Below, in pieces: positions 8,826 to 16,953 of a stretch of DNA of 64,000 nucleotides. The stretch is taken from positions 124,001 to 188,000 of the forward strand of contig NZ_JACEGD010000001.1 in NCBI RefSeq assembly GCF_016031635.1, read 5' to 3'. Both the position numbers and the translations under genes were made by a program. Each line of letters opens with the position of its first letter. The stretch's first letter is position 1. Origin of the DNA: Bradyrhizobium diversitatis (GTDB lineage Bacteria > Pseudomonadota > Alphaproteobacteria > Rhizobiales > Xanthobacteraceae). The notes below the pieces were generated by a model. The model was not told the DNA's origin. It was given only the letters and a program-made list of their open reading frames with translations, and searched no databases.

Positions 8826-9086
8826 ATGCGCGGTGAGCAGGCGAACGCCGTTGGGGAGGCGCTGCTGCGCCGGCTCAAGCGGCTGATGGCACGGGCCGCA
8901 ACCGTCAAGGGCGGCGACCGCAAGCAGTTGCTCGTGCTGCTCGACGACGTGGAAACGATACGGCGTGGCCTCGTGCGGGAAGCCGCGGAGATCGACGGTG
9001 AGATGAGGCAGACGGCTGCCAGGACGGCCGCGATCGGCGCTTACCTGCGAAACTCGCAAGGCGGCCGCGGCAAACGGAATAACTAG
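8826..9086 (+). CDS. Unknown small basic helical protein in the flagellar operon
   Basis: This encodes an 86-residue, highly charged protein predicted to be mostly helical (ALLRRLKRLMARAATVKGG, then LLVLLDDVETIRRGLVREAAEIDGEM). There is no signal peptide or membrane span. It starts three bases after the flgE stop and ends nine bases before the flgN-like gene, so it is surely co-transcribed. Size, charge and position fit an export chaperone or assembly factor, but I recognise no named family. Confidence 0.65.
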   Translation: MRGEQANAVGEALLRRLKRLMARAATVKGGDRKQLLVLLDDVETIRRGLVREAAEIDGEMRQTAARTAAIGAYLRNSQGGRGKRNN

Positions 9087-9095
9087 AAGAAGGCG

Positions 9096-9560
9096 ATGAC
9101 CATGACTGTAGCCCAAGCCACAAGGACGAGTGCCGTGAACGGCGATAACAGGATCAAGTCGCTGATCACGCTGATCGACACCCTGACTGCACTGATCGCG
9201 GAGGAGAACGCGGAGCTTGCCAAGGGCCTGCCGGCCTCGCGCCTGAAGCAGGTCGACGAGAAGAACAAGCTGGCGGAGATCTTCGAGCGAACCGTTGCCA
9301 AGTGCGCGGCAGGCACGACCAGCCTGACGGTGCGGGACCGGATCCTGCGCGAGCAGCTGCTGGAGCGGATCCTGAGGCTGCGGGCGGAGATGGACGAGAA
9401 TCTGGTGCGTCTGCGCGCTGCGATCGAGGCCAGCAACCGCCGGATCGAGGCCGTCATGCAGGCGATCCGCGAGCAGATCGTCGCCGTTTCGCCCTACGGT
9501 GCATCCGGCCGCGTCGCTGCCGCCCGTGCAGTGTCCAGCGGCACCAGCCGCAGCGCCTGA
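9096..9560 (+). CDS. flgN: FlgN-like export chaperone for hook-filament junction proteins
   Basis: This encodes a 154-residue, all-helical protein. IKSLITLIDTLTALIAEENAELAKG followed by KLAEIFERTVAKC matches the FlgN pattern of a long helix with EE/N residues. A second coiled coil (about residues 85-130) follows. FlgN holds FlgK and FlgL in the cytosol before type III export. Both clients follow immediately, at 9580 and 11368, which supports the call. AGAAGAAGG precedes the start; ATG 9102 has better spacing than ATG 9096. The named assignment is fold-and-context based. Confidence 0.72.
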   Translation: MTMTVAQATRTSAVNGDNRIKSLITLIDTLTALIAEENAELAKGLPASRLKQVDEKNKLAEIFERTVAKCAAGTTSLTVRDRILREQLLERILRLRAEMDENLVRLRAAIEASNRRIEAVMQAIREQIVAVSPYGASGRVAAARAVSSGTSRSA

Positions 9561-9579
9561 CGGAACGGGGGAGGCCGCC

Positions 9580-11355
9580 GTGTCGCTCGATATCGCTCGA
9601 TCGGTCGCTTTCAGCGGGCTGTCTGCGACGTCCGTGCAGATCAGCGTGACGTCGTCAAACATCTCGAACGCCGACACGACGGGCTATACCAGGAAGTCCG
9701 CGACCCAGTCGAACAGCGTCACCAACGGCGTCGGCACCGGCGTCACGGTGACCGGCATCACCTCGACCGTCGACAAGCTGCTGTTGAAGTCGCTGGTCAG
9801 CGCGGATTCCGAGCTCGGCGCGGCCGACACCGCCAACACCTACCTGACGTCGCTCCAGCAGCTCTACGGTTCGATCAGCAGCAGCGATGATTCCTCGTCC
9901 GGGACCTCGCTCGCCAACAGCATCGCCTCGCTGGAATCGGCGCTGTCGTCGCTGGCGAGCACGCCCGGCAGCGCCTCGCTGCAATCCAACGTCGTCAGCG
10001 CGCTCGACGACGTCGCGAGCCAGTTGCGGGAGACCTCCAGCGGGATCCAGAAGCTCCGGTCCGACGCCGATCAGGACATCGCGTCCTCGATCGACGACGT
10101 CAACGCGGACCTGCAGCAGATCGCGGATCTGAATACCCAAATCAAGCAGACGGCCGCCTCCGGCCAGTCCACCGCCGACCTCGAGGACCAGCGCAACACC
10201 GCGCTCCAGGACCTCGCCTCGAAGATGAACATCAATTACTTCACCGCTTCGAACGGCGACATACAGATCTACACCAAATCAGGCCAGGCACTGGTCGACA
10301 GTTCCGCGCATACGATCAACTATACGGCTGCGTCCAGTGTGACGGCGTCAACGACGTACACCGCCGGCTTCTCGTCGAGCGGCTTCAGCGCGATCACCGT
10401 GAACGGGGTGGACATCACCTCCCAGATCACCGGGGGGGATATCGGCGCACTCATCACGCTCCGTGACGACACTCTGCCGGACGCGCAGTCCCAGCTCGAC
10501 CAGCTCGCGCAGCAGCTTGCGTCCGTGATGAACAACGTCTCGAACAGCGCCTCTTCGGTGCCGGCGCCGACCAGCCTGACAGGGACGACGGCCGTCACCA
10601 GCAGTTCTGCCCTGTCCGCCTCTGGCTCGGTGCGTATCGCGGCCACCGACCAGAGCGGCAACCTGGTCTCCTACGCCGATCTCGACCTGTCATCCTATGC
10701 GACGGTCGGCGATCTCGTCACCGCCATCAACGGCATCTCCGGCTTGTCCGCCTCGATCGATTCGGATGGCCATCTCTCGATCACGGCGACCGGATCTGGC
10801 AACGGCGTCGCCATCAACGAGATGACGAGCTCGGTCGGAAGCTCCAGCGAGGGAATCTCCGAATATTTCGGCCTCAACGATCTGGTGACGGGAACGAGCG
10901 CTTCGGACATCGCAGTCAACAGCAAGATTCTGTCCGGCACGAACGAGCTCCAGCTGACGACGCTGGACTCGTCGTCGAGCCTGACTGTCGGAAGTTCGGT
11001 GCTGTCGTCCGGCTCCGCCACCGTGATCAATGCCTTCTACGATGCGTTGACGGCCTCGCAGACGTTTGCATCGACGGGCGGGCTTGCCGCCAGCACCGGG
11101 TCGCTCGCCGACTACGCCTCGGTCATCGTCTCCGACGTATCGAGCAAGGCTTCGCAGGCCTCCACGGATTACACCGCCAAGGAGACCGCGCAGTCGACCT
11201 ATGCGAATTCCCTGTCGTCGCAGTCCGGCGTCAATCTGGACGAGGAATCGGCCAATCTGAGCACGCTCCAGAACAAATATTCGGCAGCGTCGGCGCTGAT
11301 CCAGGCCATCAACTCCATGTATTCGGCGCTGCTCACCGCCGTGCAGTCGACGTAA
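9580..11355 (+). CDS. flgK: Hook-filament junction protein FlgK (HAP1)
   Basis: This encodes a 591-residue first junction protein between hook and filament. The N-terminus shows AFSGLSATSVQISVTSSNISNADTTGYTRK. The segment LRETSSGIQKLRSDADQDI through ADLEDQRNTALQDLASKMNI is typical of FlgK. The C-terminus has SSQSGVNLDEESANLSTLQNKYSAASALIQAINSMYSALL, the normal FlgK/FlgE-type ending. The GTG at 9580 is preceded by GGGGGAGG with six-base spacing; an upstream in-frame codon at 9499 lies inside the flgN-like gene. flgL follows after 12 bases. Confidence 0.93.
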   Translation: MSLDIARSVAFSGLSATSVQISVTSSNISNADTTGYTRKSATQSNSVTNGVGTGVTVTGITSTVDKLLLKSLVSADSELGAADTANTYLTSLQQLYGSISSSDDSSSGTSLANSIASLESALSSLASTPGSASLQSNVVSALDDVASQLRETSSGIQKLRSDADQDIASSIDDVNADLQQIADLNTQIKQTAASGQSTADLEDQRNTALQDLASKMNINYFTASNGDIQIYTKSGQALVDSSAHTINYTAASSVTASTTYTAGFSSSGFSAITVNGVDITSQITGGDIGALITLRDDTLPDAQSQLDQLAQQLASVMNNVSNSASSVPAPTSLTGTTAVTSSSALSASGSVRIAATDQSGNLVSYADLDLSSYATVGDLVTAINGISGLSASIDSDGHLSITATGSGNGVAINEMTSSVGSSSEGISEYFGLNDLVTGTSASDIAVNSKILSGTNELQLTTLDSSSSLTVGSSVLSSGSATVINAFYDALTASQTFASTGGLAASTGSLADYASVIVSDVSSKASQASTDYTAKETAQSTYANSLSSQSGVNLDEESANLSTLQNKYSAASALIQAINSMYSALLTAVQST

Positions 11356-11367
11356 GGGGGTACGATT

Positions 11368-12279
11368 ATGGTCGCGATGCGTGTGGCCACCTTCGCCCAG
11401 TCGAACAGAATGATCGCCGACGCCATGCGCGTGGAGTCGGTCATGGCCACCAAGCAGATCCAGGAATCGACGGGCGTCGTCTCGACGGATTTCGGCGGCT
11501 ATGGCGCGGACGCGCAGCACGTCATCAACCTTCAGGTCTCGGTGACGCGCGCGCAATCCTATATCGACGCGGCTACGCTCGCCGGCAGCAAGGTCCAGGT
11601 GATGTATTCAGCGGTCGGCTCGGTGACCGACATCCTCACGCAGCTGCGCTCCCAGCTCAGCGCCGCCTCGACCGGGAGCTCGATCGAGGTGAACTCGGCG
11701 ATCAGCTCAGCCCAGCAGATGCTGGAGCAGATGGGCTCGCTGATGAACACACAGTATGACGGCCAATACGTGTTTGCCGGCGGCAAGACCGACACGGCTC
11801 CGGTCGATCTCACGAGCTTTTCGTCTGGTACTGGTTCGACCACGACTGCGGACACCAGCTACTACAATGGCGACAGCGAGATCGCCTCGGTACGGGTTGC
11901 CGCCAATGAAACCGTGTCCTACGGCGTCACCGCGGATAATTCGGCGTTCGAGGAGGTGATGCGCGTCCTGAAGTTTGTGGCCAACAGCACGACGCTGTCG
12001 TCTGCGGATATCACCAGCGCGCTGGATCTCGCCAGCACGGCGCTCGACGACACCGCCGCCGTGCAGGCAAAGCTGTCCGGCGCCGCGTCCTCGATCGAGA
12101 CCGCGAGCGCTCGCCAGGCCGACTACAAGAGTTACGCGGAGACCTTGTCGAACGACCTGACCAGCGTCGACGTCGCCGCCATTACGGCGCAGCTTTCGAC
12201 TTATGAGACGCAACTCACGGCGTCCTATTCTGCTCTCGGGAAGATATTGAGCCTGAATCTTGCGAGTTATCTGAAGTGA
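11368..12279 (+). CDS. flgL: Hook-filament junction protein FlgL (HAP3)
   Basis: This encodes a 303-residue second junction protein with a flagellin-like fold. The N-terminus MVAMRVATFAQSNRMIADAM lacks the strict flagellin start. The body has SAQQMLEQMGSLMNTQYDGQYVFAGGKTDTAPV, characteristic of FlgL. The C-terminal helix reads VAAITAQLSTYETQLTASYSALGKILSLNLASYL. AAGGGGG seven bases upstream fixes the ATG at 11368. It is the last gene of the flagellar block; beyond it the sequence turns into gene remnants. Confidence 0.9.
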   Translation: MVAMRVATFAQSNRMIADAMRVESVMATKQIQESTGVVSTDFGGYGADAQHVINLQVSVTRAQSYIDAATLAGSKVQVMYSAVGSVTDILTQLRSQLSAASTGSSIEVNSAISSAQQMLEQMGSLMNTQYDGQYVFAGGKTDTAPVDLTSFSSGTGSTTTADTSYYNGDSEIASVRVAANETVSYGVTADNSAFEEVMRVLKFVANSTTLSSADITSALDLASTALDDTAAVQAKLSGAASSIETASARQADYKSYAETLSNDLTSVDVAAITAQLSTYETQLTASYSALGKILSLNLASYLK

Positions 12280-12344
12280 AACAAGGGCTGGGTTCGTTCG
12301 GTAATGGAGGGAGTCGCCGGGGCTTGACCGGATGGTGCCCTTCC

Positions 12345-12463
12345 AGGGTGACGACGAGATGGAGCGCGACGGTCGAGGCCAGCACCAGCGCGGCGATCTG
12401 CCCGCCGATGCCCTTGAGGTGGAGGAACGAGAACGGCTTCATCGTCTGGCCGAAGGATTTCAT
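12345..12463 (-). pseudogene. Remnant: N-terminus of a sensor histidine kinase
   Basis: On the minus strand from 12463, a frame begins MKSFGQTMKPFSFLHLKGIGG and continues QIAALVLASTVALHLVVT. That is a cytoplasmic start plus first membrane segment as seen in alphaproteobacterial sensor kinases. The match stops near 12345, after which the frame reads Pro/Arg-rich junk into a stop. No kinase domain follows. It is interpreted as the 5' end of a truncated kinase gene. The identification rests on about 40 residues. Confidence 0.45.
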
Positions 12464-12534
12464 TCAATTGTTTCGCCCGAGGCTGTACAATCTTTGCGCG
12501 TTCAGCAAGTTTTACACACGAGGGGCGCTTACAA

Positions 12535-12857
12535 TGCTTAGCCGACGAAGCTCTTTGCAGCTATCCTTCTTGGGTTTGTCAGTTGTTACTTTCGGTAGAG
12601 CGATCGCTCAGCAAGATAGCAACTTTGCTGGATTGCTGGCTGAAGTCGCTCAGGACCCTTCCTTCTCGCTTGCAAATGGTCGGTCGAAGGACGAGGGGTT
12701 GAGGCAGAGCGGTCCGAGTGTTGCCGACCTACGCGGAAATACTTCTCGCCCCCGGCGTTGGGTCTCGGACATTCGAGGCGTCGAACCCCATGTATTGGAA
12801 TCGCCGAACACCAAGATGCGCTTGCTCTTTGCGAATGCTGCATCTGGAGAGAGGTGA
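12535..12857 (+). pseudogene. Remnant: signal-peptide N-terminus of an exported protein
   Basis: A frame from the ATG at 12535 begins with LSRRSSLQLSFLGLSVVTFG and then RAIAQQDSNFAGLLAEVAQD. This is a good signal peptide followed by a segment resembling the start of lytic murein transglycosylases. After about residue 42 the frame runs antisense across the SGNH-hydrolase remnant, with no recognisable domain, and ends at 12857. Either it is a fused remnant or a recombination junction lies near 12660. Transglycosylase is a guess. Confidence 0.4.
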
Positions 12858-12904
12858 ACCAAAAGAATAGCGAGAAGGCCGATCAACCTAAACAGTCGCG
12901 TCAC
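12650..12904 (-). pseudogene. Remnant: N-terminus of an SGNH/GDSL hydrolase
   Basis: From a GTG at 12904, with GGAGGAT upstream, a signal peptide (LFRLIGLLAILLVHLSPDAAFA) leads into KRILVFGDSNTWGSTP. That is SGNH hydrolase block I with the nucleophile Ser. No blocks II, III or V follow: the frame becomes unlike a hydrolase after about 12770 and stops at 12650. The gene has therefore lost most of its catalytic domain. It was apparently co-linear with the RidA remnant upstream. Confidence 0.55.
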
Positions 12905-12949
12905 GTCGTATCCTCCGATGTTGCGTCTCCACGCGTGCTCAGTCGCTTC

Positions 12950-13211
12950 AACGCGGGGTAATGCCACGATTGCTTCCACCTCAAACAAAGCCGCATCGGC
13001 GGCCAGCCGGGAAACCTCTACGGTCGTGCTCGCAGGAGGGGCGGCGGTGTTGACAAAGGAGCCGCGTACCTCGCGCAAGATCGGCAATTGTGCCCGAATG
13101 TCGGTCAAATAGTGATTGACCTTGATAACGTCGGCAAAAGTTGCACCACCGGAGGCTTCGGTGGGTGTTGCCCCAAGTAAGCGTTTCGAGCATCTGCGCG
13201 ATGAGCACCAT
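12950..13211 (-). pseudogene. Frameshifted RidA (YjgF/YER057c/UK114) remnant
   Basis: Minus-strand translation gives AQMLETL in one frame. After a shift near 13175 it gives SGGATFADVIKVNHYLTDIR, later ASTTVEVSRLAADAALFEVEAIVALPR, which is the C-terminal two thirds of a RidA enamine/imine deaminase family protein. The N-terminal segment is missing upstream of 13211, and the frame runs on into the hydrolase remnant without its own stop. The truncation plus frameshift argue for a dead gene. Confidence 0.6.
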
Positions 13212-13295
13212 GCCTAACCTCTCATGACCCGATTCCCTGGCATTCTCCCGCTAGCAAAATCAATCACGTCTGACGGGGCGAATGATCGGGTCAAT

Positions 13296-13312
13296 TTGCG
13301 CAAAATGCGCAA
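13296..13312. promoter_or_regulatory. Perfect inverted repeat, candidate DeoR-family operator for the sugar-acid operon
   Basis: TTGCGCA, AAA, TGCGCAA forms a perfect palindrome about 120 bases before the permease start. The core GCGCAAAATG is repeated at 13379-13388, with a further TTGCGC at 13326-13331. Repeated half-sites ahead of an operon with its own DeoR-type regulator are the usual pattern for such operators. That the regulator at 16954 binds here is inferred. Confidence 0.5.
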
Positions 13313-13430
13313 TAAATCTTGAATATTGCGCGGTATGAGCGTATACGGCCAGAGAATTGCTCGTTTTTATAGCAAAACGCGCAAAATGATGGGAAGTGTG
13401 CGGTGTGCGGTGTGCGGGAGGACAATAGAG

Positions 13431-14471
13431 ATGCAGGTTCCAATTAAGCGGGCGATCGAGAGCGTGCCTGGCGGGATGATGGTGGTCCCTCTGTTGGTCG
13501 GGGCGCTTATTGCCACCTTCTTTCCCGATACCCCGAAGTTTTTTGGCTCCTTCACCGGCGCACTGTTCTCGGGAGCGCTGACGATTCTCGCCGTGTTCTA
13601 CGTTTGCATGGGCGCGAGCATCGACTTCCGCGCGACCCCCTACATTGTGAAGAAGGGCGGCACCCTGCTGATCGTGAAGGTTGGCGCGGCCATTGTCCTC
13701 GGCCTGATCTTCGGCCGCATTTTGGGAGAGACGCCGGTCGCAGCTGGCATGTTCGCGGGTGTCTCGACGCTCGCGGTCGTCGCCGCCATGAACGACACCA
13801 ATGGCGGTCTCTATATGGCGTTGATGGGCCAATATGGACGTCCGCGTGACGTCGGCGCATATACCGTCATGTCGCTGGAGAGCGGTCCATTCCTCACCAT
13901 GATCACTTTGGGCGTCGCCGGCCTCTCGGCATTTCCATGGCAGACCCTCGTGGGCGCTATCCTGCCTCTGGTGGTGGGTATGATCATCGGCAATCTCGAC
14001 AGAGAGATGCGCGACTTCCTGAGCCGCGCGGTACCTGTGATGATCCCGTTCTTCGCCTTCGCGCTCGGCGCCGGCCTCGATCTGTCGAAGGTTTGGCAGG
14101 CCGGCTTGCTCGGCCTCGGCATGGGAGTGGCCGTGGTGGTTGTGACCGGCATCCCGCTGTTCCTCGCCGATCGCATCACTGGCGGGAATGGTGTCGCGGG
14201 TGTTGCGGCGGCCTCGACGGCCGGTAATGCGGCGGCCGTCCCGGCGATTGTCGCCGCGGCGAATCCGGCCTATGCGGACGCGGCGCGGCCTGCGACTATC
14301 CTCGTCGCGGCGTGCGTCGTGGTTACCGCAATCCTCGTGCCGATCGTCACCGCCTGGACAGCCCGCGTTGTTGGTCGCGACGTCGAGGAGCCTGCGGAAG
14401 AGAACAACGTGGCTTCTGCCGGCAAGATGACCCCCGCGGCGCGCTCGGTTGTCACTGAGGCAAGTCACTGA
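13431..14471 (+). CDS. kdgT: 2-keto-3-deoxygluconate permease family (KdgT) transporter
   Basis: This encodes a 346-residue inner-membrane permease with about ten hydrophobic segments. The family signatures are the start [43 protein letters not shown], and [24 protein letters not shown] nine bases upstream supports the ATG at 13431; a longer frame from 13326 covers the putative operator and is unlikely. It leads a kinase-dehydrogenase pair for four-carbon sugar acids, so the physiological substrate is more likely D-threonate or D-erythronate than 2-keto-3-deoxygluconate. That substrate is inferred from context. The symbol marks the family only. Confidence 0.85.
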   Translation: MQVPIKRAIESVPGGMMVVPLLVGALIATFFPDTPKFFGSFTGALFSGALTILAVFYVCMGASIDFRATPYIVKKGGTLLIVKVGAAIVLGLIFGRILGETPVAAGMFAGVSTLAVVAAMNDTNGGLYMALMGQYGRPRDVGAYTVMSLESGPFLTMITLGVAGLSAFPWQTLVGAILPLVVGMIIGNLDREMRDFLSRAVPVMIPFFAFALGAGLDLSKVWQAGLLGLGMGVAVVVVTGIPLFLADRITGGNGVAGVAAASTAGNAAAVPAIVAAANPAYADAARPATILVAACVVVTAILVPIVTAWTARVVGRDVEEPAEENNVASAGKMTPAARSVVTEASH

Positions 14472-14500
14472 CACAAATTCACCGAAGCAGGTCGCTGAGG

Positions 14501-15808
14501 ATGGCCCCTAAAGCGTTTTCGAGCGAAGTGGATGCCGGTTCGCGTCAGGAAAACGCATCAAGCCAAAGCTGGCTGATCGTCGCTGACGATCTCACCGGTG
14601 CCGCGGACTGTGCGATCGCCTTCGGCAGAAGGGGGCGTGCGGCTGCGGTGACGTGGGGTGAGATGACCGACGCATCGGGCTACCAGCTGCCCGTCCTGGC
14701 CTACGATGCCGCGAGTCGAGGCCTTTCGGCCGGGGCCGCTGCAGCCCGCCATGCCGATGTGCTGGCGCGCCTGTGCGAAGGCGGACGTATTCTCTTCAAG
14801 AAGCTTGACTCGACGCTGCGGGGGCAACCTGCAGCAGAGATTGCAGCCGCGCTTGCGCATCTCAAGTCACGGTCGGGTCCGGCCTTCGGCGTGTTCGCGC
14901 CGGCCTTTCCGGCCACCGGCCGCACCACCATCGACGGGCGTATCCTGGTCAAAGGCCACCCCCTCGAGGAGGCCGAGGTCTGGCGCCGCGACCACACCTA
15001 CCCGAACGCCGATCTTGTCGACGTTCTCGCGACCGCGGGCGTCCGCGGTGAGAAGGTCAAGCTCGCTGCCGTCCGCGGTGGCGATCTCAAAGCCACGTTC
15101 GCGAGGCTCGCCCGGGAGGGCGACGTGGTCGCGGCCTGCGACGCCGAGACTGACCACGATCTGCGTTTGATCGCGGGGGCGAGCCTGCATGCATCGCCCG
15201 CAACCTTCTTCATCGGCAGCGCCGGCCTCGCGCACGCCTTGGCCGGCCTCGAAGCCAGCCATGCCATCGAGCCATTGCGCATTCCGACAAGCGCTTCCGG
15301 CACCCTGATCGTGGTGGGCTCGCTCGCCGGCGCATCTCGCGCCGCCGCGCGCGAGCTGGAGGCGACCGGCACCGTGGCGCATTTTCCGGTCGCGCCGGCG
15401 ACGCTGCTGAACGATGGTGCCGGCCGGGCGGCGCTCGCCGCGGACGTGATGAAACGACTTGCCGGCGGCGGCGATACACTGGTTGAGATCATGATGGATG
15501 ATCACCCCGACATGTCACTCGGCCCGCAGCTCGCCAAGGGGCTCGCCGACGCTCTTGAGGCCGTCGCACCCTCGATCGGCGCCTTCGCTGCGACCGGCGG
15601 CGAAACCGCCGCGGCAATGCTGTCGCGCTTCGGCGTCAACGGCATCCGTCTTGCCGACGAAATCGAGCCGGGCGTGTCGCTCGGCCTGACTCTTGGCCGA
15701 TTGTCTGTTCCGATCGCCACCAAAGCGGGCGCGTTCGGTGACGAGACCAGCCTCATCCGCATCAGCGAGCGGCTTCGCGCCGTCCGAACCAGAGGAAGTT
15801 TCACATGA
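14501..15808 (+). CDS. dtnK: Four-carbon acid sugar kinase (D-threonate/D-erythronate kinase family)
   Basis: This encodes a 435-residue kinase of the DUF1537/four-carbon acid sugar kinase family. The N-terminal domain has WLIVADDLTGAADCAIAFGRRG and FKKLDSTLRGQPAAEIAA. The C-terminal nucleotide-binding domain shows GTLIVVGSLAGASRAAA and GAFAATGGETAAAMLSRFG. Characterised DtnK enzymes phosphorylate D-threonate at C4. The stop overlaps the pdxA2 start by four bases (ATGA), implying translational coupling. The preceding permease and following dehydrogenase complete the pathway. D-threonate versus D-erythronate cannot be decided from sequence. Confidence 0.85.
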   Translation: MAPKAFSSEVDAGSRQENASSQSWLIVADDLTGAADCAIAFGRRGRAAAVTWGEMTDASGYQLPVLAYDAASRGLSAGAAAARHADVLARLCEGGRILFKKLDSTLRGQPAAEIAAALAHLKSRSGPAFGVFAPAFPATGRTTIDGRILVKGHPLEEAEVWRRDHTYPNADLVDVLATAGVRGEKVKLAAVRGGDLKATFARLAREGDVVAACDAETDHDLRLIAGASLHASPATFFIGSAGLAHALAGLEASHAIEPLRIPTSASGTLIVVGSLAGASRAAARELEATGTVAHFPVAPATLLNDGAGRAALAADVMKRLAGGGDTLVEIMMDDHPDMSLGPQLAKGLADALEAVAPSIGAFAATGGETAAAMLSRFGVNGIRLADEIEPGVSLGLTLGRLSVPIATKAGAFGDETSLIRISERLRAVRTRGSFT

Positions 15809-16803
15809 CCCGTCCGACCATTGCGATCACCATGGGAGATCCGGCCGGTATCGGGCCCGAGGTGATCATGAAGGCGCTGGCGCAGCCGCAGGTGCAGGCG
15901 ATCTGCAATGCGCTGATGATCGGCGACTCCAACCGTCTGCGCAAAGCCGGTCAGATCGTCGGCGTGCCGCTTGAGGTCGATGCGTTGAGCGACGCGAAGC
16001 AGGCGAATTTTGCGTCGAAGGCCGTGCAGTGCGTTGACCTGAAGCTTGTGCCGGACGATCTGCCGTTCGGCAAGGTGTCGGCGACGGCAGGTGAGGCGGC
16101 CTATCGCTATATCGAGAAAGCCGTGCAGGTGGTGCAGGCAGGGCTCGCGCAGGGCATCTGCACCGCGCCGCTTTCGAAGGAAGCGCTCCATGCGGCCGGC
16201 CACAAATATCCGGGCCATACCGAGCTCCTGGCGCATCTGACCGGCACGCCGGAAGTGTCGATGATGCTGGTGTCGCCGAAACTCCGCGTCATTCACGTGA
16301 CCACGCATATCGGCCTGCTCGATGCGATCGAGAAGATCGAGCCCGGCCTCGTCGGGCGTGTCATCGCACGCGGACATGACGTGCTGGTGCGCGCCGGCGT
16401 CGCCAATCCGAAGATCGGCGTCTGCGCCATCAATCCGCATGCCGGCGAGAATGGGTTGTTCGGTCGCGGCGAGGAAGCCGCGAAGATCGCGCCGGCCGTG
16501 GAAGCCTGTCAGCGCAAGGGCTGGGACGTGCGCGGCCCCCTGCCTGCCGACACGCTGTTCTTCCTGGCCGGCCGCGGCGACTACGACATGGTGGTCGCGA
16601 TGTATCACGATCAGGGCCATGGACCCATCAAGGTGCTGGGGCTGGAAGCCGGTGTGAACATCACTGTTGGTCTGCCGGTGATCCGCACCTCGGTCGATCA
16701 CGGGACCGCCTTCGACATCGCAGGCAAAGGCATCGCCGACGAGCGCAGCCTGATCGAGGCGTTGCGGCAGGCGGTCGATCTTGCGCCGAAGCAGGCGGTT
16801 TGA
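15805..16803 (+). CDS. pdxA2: PdxA2-type D-threonate 4-phosphate dehydrogenase (PdxA family)
   Basis: This encodes a 332-residue NAD-dependent, metal-dependent oxidative decarboxylase of the PdxA family. It begins PTIAITMGDPAGIGPEVIMK. Metal-binding histidine contexts are visible: KYPGHTELLAHLTG, INPHAGENGLFG and MYHDQGHGPIKVLG. Housekeeping PdxA acts in pyridoxal phosphate synthesis. PdxA2 proteins paired with a DtnK kinase convert the 4-phosphate of D-threonate or D-erythronate to dihydroxyacetone phosphate. The overlap with the kinase gene is why the catabolic call is preferred. Confidence 0.85.
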   Translation: MTRPTIAITMGDPAGIGPEVIMKALAQPQVQAICNALMIGDSNRLRKAGQIVGVPLEVDALSDAKQANFASKAVQCVDLKLVPDDLPFGKVSATAGEAAYRYIEKAVQVVQAGLAQGICTAPLSKEALHAAGHKYPGHTELLAHLTGTPEVSMMLVSPKLRVIHVTTHIGLLDAIEKIEPGLVGRVIARGHDVLVRAGVANPKIGVCAINPHAGENGLFGRGEEAAKIAPAVEACQRKGWDVRGPLPADTLFFLAGRGDYDMVVAMYHDQGHGPIKVLGLEAGVNITVGLPVIRTSVDHGTAFDIAGKGIADERSLIEALRQAVDLAPKQAV

Positions 16804-16816
16804 GAGGGCTGCGCGG

Positions 16817-16835
16817 GCTCCTCAGGATGAGGAGC
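16817..16835 (+). terminator. Palindromic hairpin after pdxA2
   Basis: GCTCCTCA, GGA, TGAGGAGC is a perfect 8-bp stem 13 bases after the pdxA2 stop. Its wording (CTCCTCAGGATGAGG) also matches one arm of the REP-like elements near 6.4-6.6 kb. It could be a terminator, a REP half-element, or both. Confidence 0.45.
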
Positions 16836-16953
16836 GAGATGCGCGTTAAACGCTGACATTGCGGGGCCGATGCATCGTGGTATCCATCGGCCGTGCCGCG
16901 AAGCCGATACGTCGAGTTCGGCTGACGGCAGTGAATCCGGGGGCTGAGGTTCG

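Noticed and set aside
13260..14474. 404-codon minus-strand open frame across the permease gene
   Set aside because: Low-complexity His/Arg/Asp composition is typical of the antisense of a GC-rich gene; the plus strand has clear KdgT signatures.
15502..16701. 399-codon minus-strand frame across kdgT-linked kinase and pdxA2
   Set aside because: Antisense shadow of two well-supported genes; no motif.
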